This document shows, piece after piece, positions 8,261 to 16,538 of a stretch of DNA of 64,000 nucleotides. Under the pieces are notes generated by a model that was given only the letters and a program-made list of their open reading frames with translations, was not told the DNA's origin and ran no database searches. Numbering within the stretch: the first letter of the stretch is position 1; every line of letters begins with the position of its first letter. The DNA comes from Kaistia geumhonensis (GTDB lineage: Bacteria; Pseudomonadota; Alphaproteobacteria; Rhizobiales; Kaistiaceae): assembly GCF_030815145.1 (NCBI RefSeq), contig NZ_JAUSWJ010000001.1:2108001-2172000 (forward strand). Direction: 5' to 3'. Position numbers and translations under genes: made by a program.

Positions 8261-8716
8261 ATGAGCGTGACGCGGGTCGCCGACCTCTCGCGGGACGATG
8301 TGGACGGATCCGGCCTGCCCGACAACAACCGGCAGACCAGCTTCACCATCGGCGATCTCGCGCGCGAGTTCGACGTGACGCTGAGGACGCTGCGCTTCTA
8401 CGAGGACAAGGGCCTGCTCAGCCCGCGCCGCGACGGGCCGAACCGCATCTATTCGCGGCGCGACCGCGGCCGGCTCAAGCTGGTGCTGATGGGCAAGAAG
8501 GTCGGCTTCTCGCTCACCGAGATCAAGGCGATGCTCGACCTCTACGACCTGAAGGACGGTCAGGTCGGGCAGATGCGGCTCGCGCTCTCCAAGTTCAACG
8601 AGCAGATCGAGATCCTCGAGCGCCAGAAGATCGACATCGAGCAGGCGCTGGAGGAGCTCCGCCGCACGGTCAGCGTCGTCAACGGCCTGATCCGGCAGAA
8701 GGAGGCGAGCGGCTGA
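8261..8716 (+). CDS. MerR-family transcriptional regulator
   Basis: A 151-residue regulator. After a ~25-residue polar leader the winged-helix domain runs FTIGDLAREFDVTLRTLRFY, then EDKGLLSPRRDGPNRIYSRR, the MerR signature. A dimerising coiled coil follows (KFNEQIEILERQKIDIEQAL). It has no cysteine pattern for metal sensing. It resembles the small MerR proteins, annotated as LiuR-like or CueR-like, that control acyl-CoA metabolism in alphaproteobacteria, but no target genes lie next to it. The ATG at 8261 follows CAGGGAACGACGAATCG, an acceptable ribosome binding site. Confidence 0.85.
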   Translation: MSVTRVADLSRDDVDGSGLPDNNRQTSFTIGDLAREFDVTLRTLRFYEDKGLLSPRRDGPNRIYSRRDRGRLKLVLMGKKVGFSLTEIKAMLDLYDLKDGQVGQMRLALSKFNEQIEILERQKIDIEQALEELRRTVSVVNGLIRQKEASG

Positions 8717-8786
8717 GGCGGCGCGCCAGGGGCGGACGCAAGGACCGCCCGATGATCGGCCCGCGCCGGGGTCCGTGGAGGCTTGA

Positions 8787-9257
8787 ATGAGGCGACGGCT
8801 GGTTCCAGCGCTGATCCTCGCCGTCGGCGTCGCCCATCCGGGGCTCGCCGCCGAAGCGCCGCCGCGCGCCGGCCGCTACACCATGCTGCCCTCGGAGGGT
8901 GGTTTCGTCAGGCTCGACACCGAGACGGGCCTCGTGACGCAATGCCTGCGCGAGGGGGATGCCGACGCCTCGGCCTGGCGCTGCCTTCCCGTCTCGACGC
9001 CGGACTCGGGCGCGGCCGCGCCACCCAGCCCCTTCGCCGAGCGGCTGGACGCGCTCGAGGCCGAGGTGGCCCGTCTCGCCTCCGAGGTGGAGGCTCTCGC
9101 CAGACTGCTGCATCCGCCGCAGGCGACGACCGACCAGGCCACGAACGGTGAGACGGCCGCCGCGCGCAACGTCGGCGGCGAAGCGATCGAAAGACTGTTC
9201 AGCCTCGTCCGCCGCTGGAAAGGCGCGCCGCCCGCCGAGACGCCTCCTATGCCTTGA
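8787..9257 (+). CDS. Secreted hypothetical protein with a short coiled coil
   Basis: A 156-residue protein that I do not recognise. It has a signal peptide (RRRLVPALILAVGVAHPGLA, cleavage after LAA) and a small domain around RYTMLPSEGGFVRLDTETGL with two cysteines (QCLREGD and WRCLPV). That domain is a motif often seen in short periplasmic proteins of Hyphomicrobiales. A leucine/alanine heptad stretch (RLDALEAEVARLASEVEAL, about residues 88-106) and a polar tail follow. Its last 11 bases overlap the end of the convergent iminopeptidase gene. Confidence 0.6.
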   Translation: MRRRLVPALILAVGVAHPGLAAEAPPRAGRYTMLPSEGGFVRLDTETGLVTQCLREGDADASAWRCLPVSTPDSGAAAPPSPFAERLDALEAEVARLASEVEALARLLHPPQATTDQATNGETAAARNVGGEAIERLFSLVRRWKGAPPAETPPMP

Positions 9258-10212
9258 AGCGCTCGCCGGCCCTGACCAGAGCATCGAGGATGCCCGGCTC
9301 CGACATCGCATGGCCGGCGTCGGGGATGATCTGGAGATCCGCCTCCGGCCAGACGCGATGGAGGTCGATCGCGTTGGCCGCGGGTGTGCAGAGATCGTAG
9401 CGGCCGTGCACGATCACGCCGGGAATGCCCTTCAGCCGCCCGGCATTGGCGAGGAGCTGGTCGTCGCGCTCTAAAAAGCCGGCATTGACGAAGTAATGCG
9501 CCTCGATGCGCGCGAAGGCGATGGCATAATGCGGCGTGCCGAAGGCGGCGACCCGGCCGGGATCGGGGAGCAGCGACAGCGCCCCGCCCTCCCACATGCT
9601 CCAGGCCCGCGCGGCGGAGAGCTGCGCGGCCGGATCATCGCCGGTGAGGCGGCGGTAATAGGCGGCGATCATGTCGCCCCGCTCCGCCTCGGGTATCTCG
9701 TCGCGGAAGCTCGCGAAGGCCTCGGGCAGCAGCCAGGATGCGCCATCCTGATAGAACCAGAGCAGTTCGGCCCGCCGCAGCATGAAGATGCCGCGCAGCA
9801 GCATCTCGCTCACCCGCTTCGGATGGGTCTCGGCATAGGCAAGCGCCAGGCACGAGCCCCAGGACCCGCCGAAGAGCTGCCAGCGATCGATGCCGAGATG
9901 CGTACGGATGCGCTCCATGTCGGCCACGAGATCCCAGGTGGTGTTCTCCCGGAGCTCAGCGTGCGGGGTCGAACGGCCGCAGCCGCGCTGGTCGAACAGG
10001 ATGATGCGATAGGCCGCCGGGTCGTGGTAGCGGCGCATGTTGGGGCCGCAGCCGGCGCCGGGCCCGCCATGGATCATCAGCACGGGCTTGCCGGCCGGGT
10101 TGCCGCACTCCTCGACATAGATCTCGTGAAGGTCGGAAACCTTCAGCCGATGGACGGCGAAGGGTTCGATCGGCGGAAAAAGGGTCGCGCGCGCGGCGGC
10201 GTCGGTGGGCAA
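9247..10212 (-). CDS. pip: Proline iminopeptidase (alpha/beta hydrolase, S33)
   Basis: A 321-residue cytoplasmic peptidase that removes N-terminal proline. Key features are the oxyanion-hole segment MIHGGPGAGCGPNMRRYHD, DQRGCGRSTPH typical of S33, and the nucleophile elbow GGSWGS. The later VHGRYDLCTP carries the catalytic aspartate and DAGHAMSEPG the catalytic histidine. The frame begins with a TTG (reading PTDAAARATLFPPIEPF, as in homologues) preceded by GGAG at a good distance; no ATG is available before the catalytic domain. It sits 19 bases after the transporter gene upstream and is probably the last gene of an amidohydrolase-transporter-peptidase operon. Confidence 0.9.
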   Translation of the reverse strand: MPTDAAARATLFPPIEPFAVHRLKVSDLHEIYVEECGNPAGKPVLMIHGGPGAGCGPNMRRYHDPAAYRIILFDQRGCGRSTPHAELRENTTWDLVADMERIRTHLGIDRWQLFGGSWGSCLALAYAETHPKRVSEMLLRGIFMLRRAELLWFYQDGASWLLPEAFASFRDEIPEAERGDMIAAYYRRLTGDDPAAQLSAARAWSMWEGGALSLLPDPGRVAAFGTPHYAIAFARIEAHYFVNAGFLERDDQLLANAGRLKGIPGVIVHGRYDLCTPAANAIDLHRVWPEADLQIIPDAGHAMSEPGILDALVRAGERFKA

Positions 10213-10231
10213 GGTCAGGCTCCGGTGATGG

Positions 10232-11791
10232 TCAGGAGGGATCGGGTGAAGGCGTGGCGGCGGCCGGCGAAGACCGCCTCGGCCGGCGCTCGTGAAGCGT
10301 CATGGCGCCCATGGCGAGCAGCGCGACGAGGACGGCCGGGGCGCCGCTGGCGCCGACGGGAAGGCCCATCCAGCCGGTCGGCCCGAGCACGGTCGGCTGA
10401 AGCGTCATGCCGAGCATCGTGCCGAGGCCGGGTGCGCCGAGCGCGATGCCCGCGTCGAGCGCGACAACCAGCGTCCCGGCGAGAAGACCGGCCGTCGCGG
10501 CCCGTCGCCCGATCCCGGCCGCCCAGCCGACGACCACGACGGGCGCCGTCGCCGCCGCGACCGAGAGGCCGAGCGCCGCGAGCAAGGCGGGATCTCCCGG
10601 AACGGCAACCGCGAGGATTGCCGCGAGCAGCATGGCGGCCCGGCCGACAACGGCGCGGCGGCCGAGCGGCGCCTGCCTCTCGATGAGTCGTGCATAGAAG
10701 TCCTCGGCGACGATGCTGCCGAGCGCCGCGAGGGCGAGCGCGAGAGCAAGCGCCGAGGCAGCGACGAGAGCGCCTGCGAGCAGCAGGGCGGGCACCGCGC
10801 CGAGACCGGCATAGGCCGCGAAGTTCAGGACCAACGCCGCGGGCGACGCGGCGGGATCGATGCCCGCTGCCCGGCCATAAAGGGCATAGGCCGGCGCGAC
10901 GAGCAGCACCGCAGCGACGAGCACGATCCAGCGGCGCGCACGGGTGGTGCCGGAGGACGCGCTGGGAGCGGCGAGGCTCGGCAGGGCGGCGAGGCCCGCC
11001 ACGAGCAGCACGGCCAGCACGATCGTGGCGGGCGCCGCCATGCGGGACGGCCCGGCAAAGGCATCGCTGCCGAAAAGCGGCAGCCATGGCAGCGGCAGCG
11101 CGCCGGCCTGCCATGCCGCGGCAGCCGGCCCGATGAGATAACCGAGCGCGATGGTCGGGACGAGCGCCACCACGAGCAAGGCGACCGCGCGGCCACCGCC
11201 CGAAAGCACCGTGATCGCGACGAGCGCGAGCACCATCGCCGCCGAGGTTCCGGGCGCGAGCCCGACCGTCTGGCGGATGATCTCCGCGAGGAAACGCGCC
11301 TCCGCCGCCACGAGCAGCAGCAGCGCGGCAGCGGCGGCGACTGCGGCGGGGAGGCCCGCCGCGGCGCCGAAATGTTCGCGGACGGCGCCCGGCAGGGTCG
11401 GCGCGCCCGTCCGGCCGAGCGCCGGCGCAACCACGCGGCGGGCGAGAACGCCGCCCGCGATCGCCGCGGCGACGAGTGCGAGGCCCGAGAGGCCGCCGAG
11501 CGCGATGCCGAGCGGCGCGGCAACGAGGAGGAGCGGGCTCAGCAGCAGGCCGGCCACCGGGTCGCCCGGCGGCGACAGCACCGGCCGCGGCGACAGCGTT
11601 GCGGCCCCGAGCGCCGCGACGACACCCGCCACCACGGGAACTGCGGCGAGAATGGCCGGAAGTGGCAGCGGCGTCCCGAAACGGTCGATCGCCGCGACGA
11701 TCCCGGCCGCGGCGAGGACGACCGCCAGCACGACGACGCCCGCGTTGCCGCCTCGCCCGTCCGTCCCGTCAGCTGTTCTCTCCACCGGCAT
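10232..11791 (-). CDS. Polytopic membrane protein distantly related to sodium:solute symporters
   Basis: A ~519-residue protein with about 13 hydrophobic segments and extreme alanine/valine/leucine content. Segments resemble the SSS fold: LGGLSGLALVAAAIAGGVLA followed by a loop ending TLPGAVREHFG, and ITVLSGGGRAVALLVVAL where SSS proteins have the GGmrAV motif. A further match is LGSIVAEDFYARLIERQAPL in the ASSSLxxDLY position. The key serines of the sodium site are not obvious, so it may be a divergent or degenerate member. I start at the ATG of MPVERTADG; a TTG 36 bases upstream is possible. It follows the amidohydrolase gene by about 50 bases, which suggests uptake of that enzyme's substrate. 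Confidence 0.65.
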   Translation of the reverse strand: MPVERTADGTDGRGGNAGVVVLAVVLAAAGIVAAIDRFGTPLPLPAILAAVPVVAGVVAALGAATLSPRPVLSPPGDPVAGLLLSPLLLVAAPLGIALGGLSGLALVAAAIAGGVLARRVVAPALGRTGAPTLPGAVREHFGAAAGLPAAVAAAAALLLLVAAEARFLAEIIRQTVGLAPGTSAAMVLALVAITVLSGGGRAVALLVVALVPTIALGYLIGPAAAAWQAGALPLPWLPLFGSDAFAGPSRMAAPATIVLAVLLVAGLAALPSLAAPSASSGTTRARRWIVLVAAVLLVAPAYALYGRAAGIDPAASPAALVLNFAAYAGLGAVPALLLAGALVAASALALALALAALGSIVAEDFYARLIERQAPLGRRAVVGRAAMLLAAILAVAVPGDPALLAALGLSVAAATAPVVVVGWAAGIGRRAATAGLLAGTLVVALDAGIALGAPGLGTMLGMTLQPTVLGPTGWMGLPVGASGAPAVLVALLAMGAMTLHERRPRRSSPAAATPSPDPS

Positions 11792-11840
11792 GCCGGGGAT
11801 CGGACAGGAGGCGAAGCCGCTTGTCAACGAAGGCCGGGGG

Positions 11841-13073
11841 TCAGATCGCCGGCGTCAGCAGCCTCGGCAGCGGGCGCTCGAAGGTCTTCACGCCGCGCTT
11901 GAAACCCATCACGACCGGCGCGATCCCCGACACGGCGCCGGCCGGGTCGTGCGCATCGACGACGATGAGATCGGCCTCGTTGCCGACGGCGATGCCGTAG
12001 CCCTCGCACCGCATCAGCCGGGCCGGCTGCGACGTCACCATGTCGAGGCAGAGCGCGAGTTCGGCGCGGCGGCCGAGTTGCGCGGCATTGGCGTAGAGAT
12101 TGGCCATGCGCATCAGCGAGGCGTCGCCGAAAGGCGTGAACGGGTTCATGACGTTGTTGGTGGCGAGCGAGCAGGTCACGCCCGCGCCGGCGAGGACATG
12201 GGCCGGCGCCACGCCGCGCGGAACCAGATGGTCCTGCCCGCGCCCCATGAGGAAGAGATCGGTCGCCGGCAGCACGGTGAGCGCGACGCCGGCCCGTGCC
12301 ATCTTCGCCGCATAGTCCATCACGCGCTCGCGCGGCATGGCTGAGAGCTTCGTCACATGGCCGACGGCAACCCGTCCCTGCCAGCCATTCGCCTCGGTTG
12401 CGGCAATGACGGCATCGAGATGCGTCCAGCCGGGATCGAGGTCGAAATCGAGATGGAAATCGACATCGAGATCGAAGCGCCGGGCGATGGCGAAGATGCG
12501 CGCGATCTGCTCGTCGGGGTCCTTGTCCGTATAGGGACAGCCGCCGACGAGGTCGGCGCCGGCCTCGCAGGCGGCGACGAGAAGGTCCTCGGCGCCGGGA
12601 TCGTTGGTAAGCCCTTCCTGAGGGAAGACACAGATTTCGAGATCGATCGCAAAGGCATAGTCGCGCTTCAGTCGCTGCAAGGCATGGAAGCCGCGCAGCC
12701 CGATGCGCGTGTCGATTTCGGCGTGGGTGCGCATGCGCGTGGTGCCCTGCATGATCGCCATCCTCAGCACCCGCTCGGCCCGCGCCGCGATGTCGGCCTG
12801 GCTGAAATCGTGCTTCAGCCGCGAGACTTCCGCGATCGCCTCGGCGAGCGAGCCCTCGGCCCGGCAACGCTCCAGGATACAGGCCTTGTCGAGATGGATG
12901 TGGCTCTCTACGAAGCCTGGGAGGACGAGCCGCCCTCCGGCGTCCTCGACCACCGCCGCGACAGGCACCTCGCGCCCGATCGCCGCGATGCGTCCGTCGG
13001 CAACAGCGATGGCGAGCGGCTTGTCGCCGAGATCGGGCAGGAGGGCATTGGCGAGTATGAGATCGAACGGCAT
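11841..13073 (-). CDS. Amidohydrolase of the cytosine-deaminase family
   Basis: A 410-residue metal-dependent hydrolase. Metal-binding signatures are visible: GFVESHIHLDKA (first HxH), DVDFHLDFD with a second histidine, and VAVGHVTKLSA with a third. SLATNNVMNPFTPFGDASLM, where cytosine deaminases carry the catalytic aspartate region, has a modified loop (ATNNV rather than SDNV). The composite-domain ends are present (VADGRIAAIG at the start, ADLIVVDAHDPAGAV at the end). Cytosine deaminase, isopropylammelide hydrolase and related ring deaminases share this layout, so the substrate stays open. The symporter-like gene lies directly downstream on the same strand. Confidence 0.82.
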   Translation of the reverse strand: MPFDLILANALLPDLGDKPLAIAVADGRIAAIGREVPVAAVVEDAGGRLVLPGFVESHIHLDKACILERCRAEGSLAEAIAEVSRLKHDFSQADIAARAERVLRMAIMQGTTRMRTHAEIDTRIGLRGFHALQRLKRDYAFAIDLEICVFPQEGLTNDPGAEDLLVAACEAGADLVGGCPYTDKDPDEQIARIFAIARRFDLDVDFHLDFDLDPGWTHLDAVIAATEANGWQGRVAVGHVTKLSAMPRERVMDYAAKMARAGVALTVLPATDLFLMGRGQDHLVPRGVAPAHVLAGAGVTCSLATNNVMNPFTPFGDASLMRMANLYANAAQLGRRAELALCLDMVTSQPARLMRCEGYGIAVGNEADLIVVDAHDPAGAVSGIAPVVMGFKRGVKTFERPLPRLLTPAI

Positions 13074-13233
13074 CGGCGGCTCCGCTTCGGGACGCGGAAG
13101 ACTAGCCTCATTCCGCGCCCATCCGGATGCCCCAAACTTTCGCGGCCTGCCCGAAATTCACACTGACTTCCGTATGATGGACGGGGAGGCCCTGCCGTGC
13201 TCTCATCGCGGCAACAGAGGCATGGAGGATCGC

Positions 13234-13455
13234 ATGGCGCCCAAGCGAGAGACGACCAACCCGAACGCGGACGACATCGCGGCGCTCGAGCGCGAGATCG
13301 CCGATGTCCGCGCCAACATCATCGAACTGACGGAACAGGCCGCGGCCTATTCCGGCGCGGCCGACGACGACCTTTCCTCGCGCCGGATCGCCGAGCAGGA
13401 AGCGCAGCTGAAGCGCCTCACCGAGAAGCGCGACCGGCTGGAAAAGGGTCAGTAG
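13234..13455 (+). CDS. Small coiled-coil hypothetical protein
   Basis: A 73-residue, highly charged protein with a helical heptad pattern (DIAALEREIADVRANIIEL and EAQLKRLTEKRDRLEKGQ) split by an acidic loop AADDDLSS. The ATG at 13234 is preceded by GGAGGATCGC, and an earlier in-frame ATG at 13222 overlaps that ribosome binding site. No function is recognisable. Its last codons overlap, on the opposite strand, the stop codon of the truncated tiny-gene copy at 13449. Confidence 0.6.
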   Translation: MAPKRETTNPNADDIAALEREIADVRANIIELTEQAAAYSGAADDDLSSRRIAEQEAQLKRLTEKRDRLEKGQ

Positions 13456-13553
13456 GCCGCGGTCGCTCTCTCGATGAGCGGCACCAGCTCGAGATCGTAG
13501 AAGCGACAGTCGGCGCCGGTCAGCTCTGCTGCGCATTCGCTGATCACGATGCG
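13449..13553 (-). pseudogene. Truncated copy of the tiny gene at 15100-15294
   Basis: The last 34 codons match the C-terminus of the 64-residue gene at 15100: the 18 terminal residues RFYDLELVPLIERATAAY are identical. In those codons the base changes (GCC/GCT, AGA/CGA, GAG/GAA) are all synonymous, which argues that this frame was under selection as protein. Upstream of RIVISECAAELTGADC the similarity stops and there is no good start codon, because the decarboxylase start region begins about 90 bases away. I read it as a remnant or 5'-truncated paralogue. A GTG within RIVIS could in principle start a 32-residue peptide. Confidence 0.6.
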
Positions 13554-13644
13554 TGACGGGCCATAGCTCGTCGGATGATCTGATCGCGTCGTTGCGTTAT
13601 CTTGTCTCGACAAGCTCACTCCCGGGCCTCTGTGGAGCGACGAC

Positions 13645-15024
13645 ATGCGCGCGCTGGAAATCTCTGATCGCGACCTGTCCAAGCTGGCGATCGAGGCGGC
13701 CAAGCTCGCCGCCAACTATTGGTCCTCGTTGGATGGGCGTCCGGCCTATCCAGCGACAAGCGGCACGCAAACGTCGCGCCTCTTCGATCGACCTTGGGCG
13801 CGCGCAGGAAGGGGCCCTGCGATACTGGACGAGTTCGCGGCCATAGCGGAGCATGTCCGGCCGTGCACGGGCCGCTTCTTCGGCTATGTTGCGGGGTCCG
13901 GCGAGCCCGTCGGCGCCATCGGCGATCTTCTCGCCTCCGTCCTCAACCAAAACTGCACGTCATGGCGTTCCGCACCGGCCGCGGCCACTATCGAGCGGGT
14001 CGTGGTCGGCTGGCTCGCGGAGGCGGTCGGATGCGCTGGCTTTGCGGGAAGTCTCTGCGGTGGCGGCTCCACGGCCAACCTGATGGGACTCGCGATGGCG
14101 CGAGAGAGCCTGTTGCCCGCCAATGACGACGGCGCACGACCCGGCGTCGTCTATGCGTCCGAACAGGCGCACATGTCGATCGCAAAGGCCGTCTCGCTGC
14201 TGGGCCTGGGCCGAAACAACCTTCGGCTCCTTCCCGTCGATGAAGATTTCCGATTGCGCACCGACGCGCTGCGGGATGCGATTGCTCTCGACCGCCGCCA
14301 AGGGAGGACGCCGCTGGCGATCGTTGCGAGCGTGGGAACGGTTGCCACCGGTGCGATCGACCCACTGCCGCATCTCGCCGAGATTGCCAGGGCGGAAGGA
14401 ATCTGGCTGCATGTCGACGGTGCGTTCGGGGTGTTGGCCGCGCTTGCAGCGCCGGAGAAGTTCGAGGGGCTTTCATTGGCCGACTCGATCTCGCTCGACG
14501 CGCACAAGTGGCTCTATCAGCCGATCGATTGCAGTTGCCTGCTCCACCGGGAGCGTACTGCTGCTCGGAAGGCCTTTTCGTACAGCGGCGACTACGTCAG
14601 GATTCTCAATCAGGATCCGGAAGAGTCCTTCGCCTTCTTCGATGAATCGATCGAGCTCACGCGGCGCTTCCGAGCGTTGAAGCTCTGGATGTCGCTGCAG
14701 TATCACGGCCGCGATGCATTTCGGGAGGCGATCACGCGTGACCTCCAGCATGCACAGCTGCTCGCCAGAGCTGTCCAGTCGCATCCAGCGCTTGAGTTGC
14801 TTGCGCCGGTGCCGCTCAGCGCGGTGTGCTTCCGCCATCGCGCAAGGGACAACGAGGCGATCCTAAGGCGCGTCATTGCTCGGGGTCGGGTCTATCTCTC
14901 CAACGCCACAATCAATGGCCGCTTCGCGTTGCGCGCCTGCTTCGTCAATCATCGGACGACGCGAGAGGACGTCGACGAGATCATTGTCGAAGTGATTGCC
15001 GCCGCGGACGAGCTGAACGCCTGA
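13645..15024 (+). CDS. PLP-dependent group II amino-acid decarboxylase
   Basis: A 459-residue enzyme of the aromatic-L-amino-acid/glutamate decarboxylase fold. Visible are the substrate-binding region GRFFGYVAGSGEPVGAIGDL, the PLP phosphate-binding GSLCGGGSTANLMGL, HVDGAFGVLAAL with the PLP-nitrogen aspartate, and SLDAHKWLYQPIDCS with the Schiff-base lysine. The substrate (tyrosine, tryptophan, DOPA, cysteine sulfinate or other) cannot be told from the sequence. It is flanked on both sides by homologous copies of a tiny minus-strand gene, and two 60-base samples inside it are only about 53 and 60 percent GC, below the surrounding genes. Both facts suggest that it arrived by transfer. Confidence 0.85.
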   Translation: MRALEISDRDLSKLAIEAAKLAANYWSSLDGRPAYPATSGTQTSRLFDRPWARAGRGPAILDEFAAIAEHVRPCTGRFFGYVAGSGEPVGAIGDLLASVLNQNCTSWRSAPAAATIERVVVGWLAEAVGCAGFAGSLCGGGSTANLMGLAMARESLLPANDDGARPGVVYASEQAHMSIAKAVSLLGLGRNNLRLLPVDEDFRLRTDALRDAIALDRRQGRTPLAIVASVGTVATGAIDPLPHLAEIARAEGIWLHVDGAFGVLAALAAPEKFEGLSLADSISLDAHKWLYQPIDCSCLLHRERTAARKAFSYSGDYVRILNQDPEESFAFFDESIELTRRFRALKLWMSLQYHGRDAFREAITRDLQHAQLLARAVQSHPALELLAPVPLSAVCFRHRARDNEAILRRVIARGRVYLSNATINGRFALRACFVNHRTTREDVDEIIVEVIAAADELNA

Positions 15025-15099
15025 GGGAAGTGCAGCTGGACCATCGCTCACTCGCGGCATGGCCGGAGCAGGCGGGCGAAAGGCGACGATCGAACCCGG

Positions 15100-15294
15100 T
15101 CAGTAAGCCGCGGTCGCTCGCTCGATGAGCGGCACCAGTTCGAGATCGTAGAAGCGACGGTCGGCGTCCGACAGTGCCGCTGCACCGTCGCTGATCACCA
15201 CGCGCAGGACCGAATGGGCCCGCGACGGCCGCTGCACGGCGCCGAGCGCCATCAGTTGTTCGAGCGCCGATGTGAGATAGATCTTCCGAAGCAT
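15100..15294 (-). CDS. Tiny conserved hypothetical protein (64 residues)
   Basis: A 64-residue protein beginning MLRKIYLTSALEQLMALGAV and ending in the conserved block RFYDLELVPLIERATAAY. It is not recognised. It is supported as a real gene by the second, diverged copy at 13449, whose differences in the shared C-terminal block are synonymous in this frame. No membrane segment or metal motif is visible; the sequence is compatible with a short helical protein. The ribosome binding site is weak. A perfect dyad (15330-15348) lies just upstream. Confidence 0.55.
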   Translation of the reverse strand: MLRKIYLTSALEQLMALGAVQRPSRAHSVLRVVISDGAAALSDADRRFYDLELVPLIERATAAY

Positions 15295-15329
15295 GGGATG
15301 CGTCCGTGCCCTCTCGCGTCACGGACAGA

Positions 15330-15348
15330 TTCACCATGGGATGGTGAA
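15330..15348 (-). promoter_or_regulatory. Perfect dyad upstream of the tiny gene
   Basis: TTCACCAT-GGG-ATGGTGAA is an 8-base perfect inverted repeat with a 3-base centre, 36 bases upstream of the 64-residue gene and 8 bases from the end of the M24 gene. It could be an operator for the tiny gene. A TTAA-N7-TTCAC arrangement overlaps it on the minus strand, a one-mismatch CtrA pattern. There is no T tract, so a terminator is unlikely. Confidence 0.35.
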
Positions 15349-15355
15349 CGGAGTG

Positions 15356-16534
15356 TTAAGAAAGATCGACGATCTGGTCCTGAATCGGGGTCGTCACGGT
15401 TGGTCCGTCGGTTGGATGGACGAAGACGTTGATCTCCAGCCTCACCCCGAATTCCGGCAGGTAGACGCCCGGCTCGATCGAGAAGCCGGTGCGCGGCAGG
15501 ATGCGGCGCGTGTCGTGCGTTTCCAGATTGTCGAGATTGACGCCGAGCGCATGCAGCCTCTTGCCCGGGCCCATGCTGTGGCCGGTACGGTGATGGAATG
15601 CGTCGCGATGGCCGGCTGCGGCGATGATGCCGCGCGCTATGTCGTCGACCTCGTAGCCCATCAATGTCTCGCCGCGCTCGAAGGCGAGGCGGATGGCGTC
15701 CAGCGCCGCGTCGCGGGCGCGGCGGACGAGATCGAACACATCCTGCAGCTTCTGTGGCACCACGCTCCCCGCGAAGCCGCCCCAGGCGATGTCGGCATAG
15801 ACGTTGGGCTCGCCGGGATGGCGCGCCCAGAAATCGATCAGCAGCCAGTCGCCGGCCCCGATCGCGGCTGATCCTTCCGCCTTCGGCTCGTAGCTGACGA
15901 TGCCCGAATGTGCGTTGGCCTGGACAACCGGCTGCCCTTCGGTCTCGAGCCCGAGCCGTTCGAACTCGGAAAGGATGAAGCGCTGCAACGCATATTCGCT
16001 GATCGTTCGTCCGGCGCGGACGGCGCTGCGCACCTGGTCGAAGGCCGCGTCCTTGATGCCGGAGACCAGCAGGCAGGCGTCCTTGTGGCTCGCGATCGCA
16101 TGATCGTCCCAGGCCGCTGCCGAGACCTGGAAGAGATCGGCCGAGGTTACGATCACGTGGCCCCAGCTCCGCAGCAGCTCGATCGTGCCGGCATCGACGA
16201 AGGCGGCGTTCGGCACGGCGCCCTCGTCCGAATACTCGGTCGCGAGCCGCTTCGCCCCGACGAGCAGTTGGCGGAGCAGCGCCCGCATCTCCTCCCAGCC
16301 GCGATAGATCCGCTTCTCGATCGCGACATCGTGGAAGAAGAACTGGTCGACGGTGTGGATCAGCAGCACCGGCGCGCCGGAGCGCGGCACCACCAGCATC
16401 GCGCGGCGCGTTGGCGTGCGCGAGACGCCCAGCACCTGCCAGAAGAAGAGGTTAGAGCCGCGATAGTCATGCATCAGCCAGCCGTCGATGCCCTCGGCGG
16501 CCATGAAGCGCTGCGCTTCGGCGAGTGAGAACAT
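15356..16534 (-). CDS. M24-family metallohydrolase (aminopeptidase P / creatinase-like)
   Basis: A 392-residue two-domain protein: an N-terminal creatinase/prolidase domain and a C-terminal pita-bread domain. All five metal ligands of M24 enzymes can be placed: D in LLIDFWARHP, D in VYADIAWGG, H in HHRTGHSMGPG, E in FSIEPGVYLPE and E in VRLEINVFV. It may therefore be a true metallopeptidase (Xaa-Pro type) or a C-N hydrolase such as ectoine hydrolase. The start at 16534 has AAGGAGGGCTGACGCG directly upstream, overlapping the stop of the aminotransferase gene 4 bases away. It is the last gene of the PotABCD-type operon, which makes it a likely catabolic enzyme for the imported compound. Confidence 0.85.
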   Translation of the reverse strand: MFSLAEAQRFMAAEGIDGWLMHDYRGSNLFFWQVLGVSRTPTRRAMLVVPRSGAPVLLIHTVDQFFFHDVAIEKRIYRGWEEMRALLRQLLVGAKRLATEYSDEGAVPNAAFVDAGTIELLRSWGHVIVTSADLFQVSAAAWDDHAIASHKDACLLVSGIKDAAFDQVRSAVRAGRTISEYALQRFILSEFERLGLETEGQPVVQANAHSGIVSYEPKAEGSAAIGAGDWLLIDFWARHPGEPNVYADIAWGGFAGSVVPQKLQDVFDLVRRARDAALDAIRLAFERGETLMGYEVDDIARGIIAAAGHRDAFHHRTGHSMGPGKRLHALGVNLDNLETHDTRRILPRTGFSIEPGVYLPEFGVRLEINVFVHPTDGPTVTTPIQDQIVDLS

Positions 16535-16538
16535 CGCG

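Noticed and set aside
4624-8790. 1388-codon open frame on the plus strand opposite the PodJ-like gene
   Set aside because: Arginine- and glycine-rich translation without any family likeness; a by-product of GC-rich codon use in the opposite gene.
14981-15337. Alternative 118-codon minus-strand frame over the tiny gene, starting in the dyad
   Set aside because: The base differences between the two tiny-gene copies are synonymous in the 64-codon frame, not in this one.
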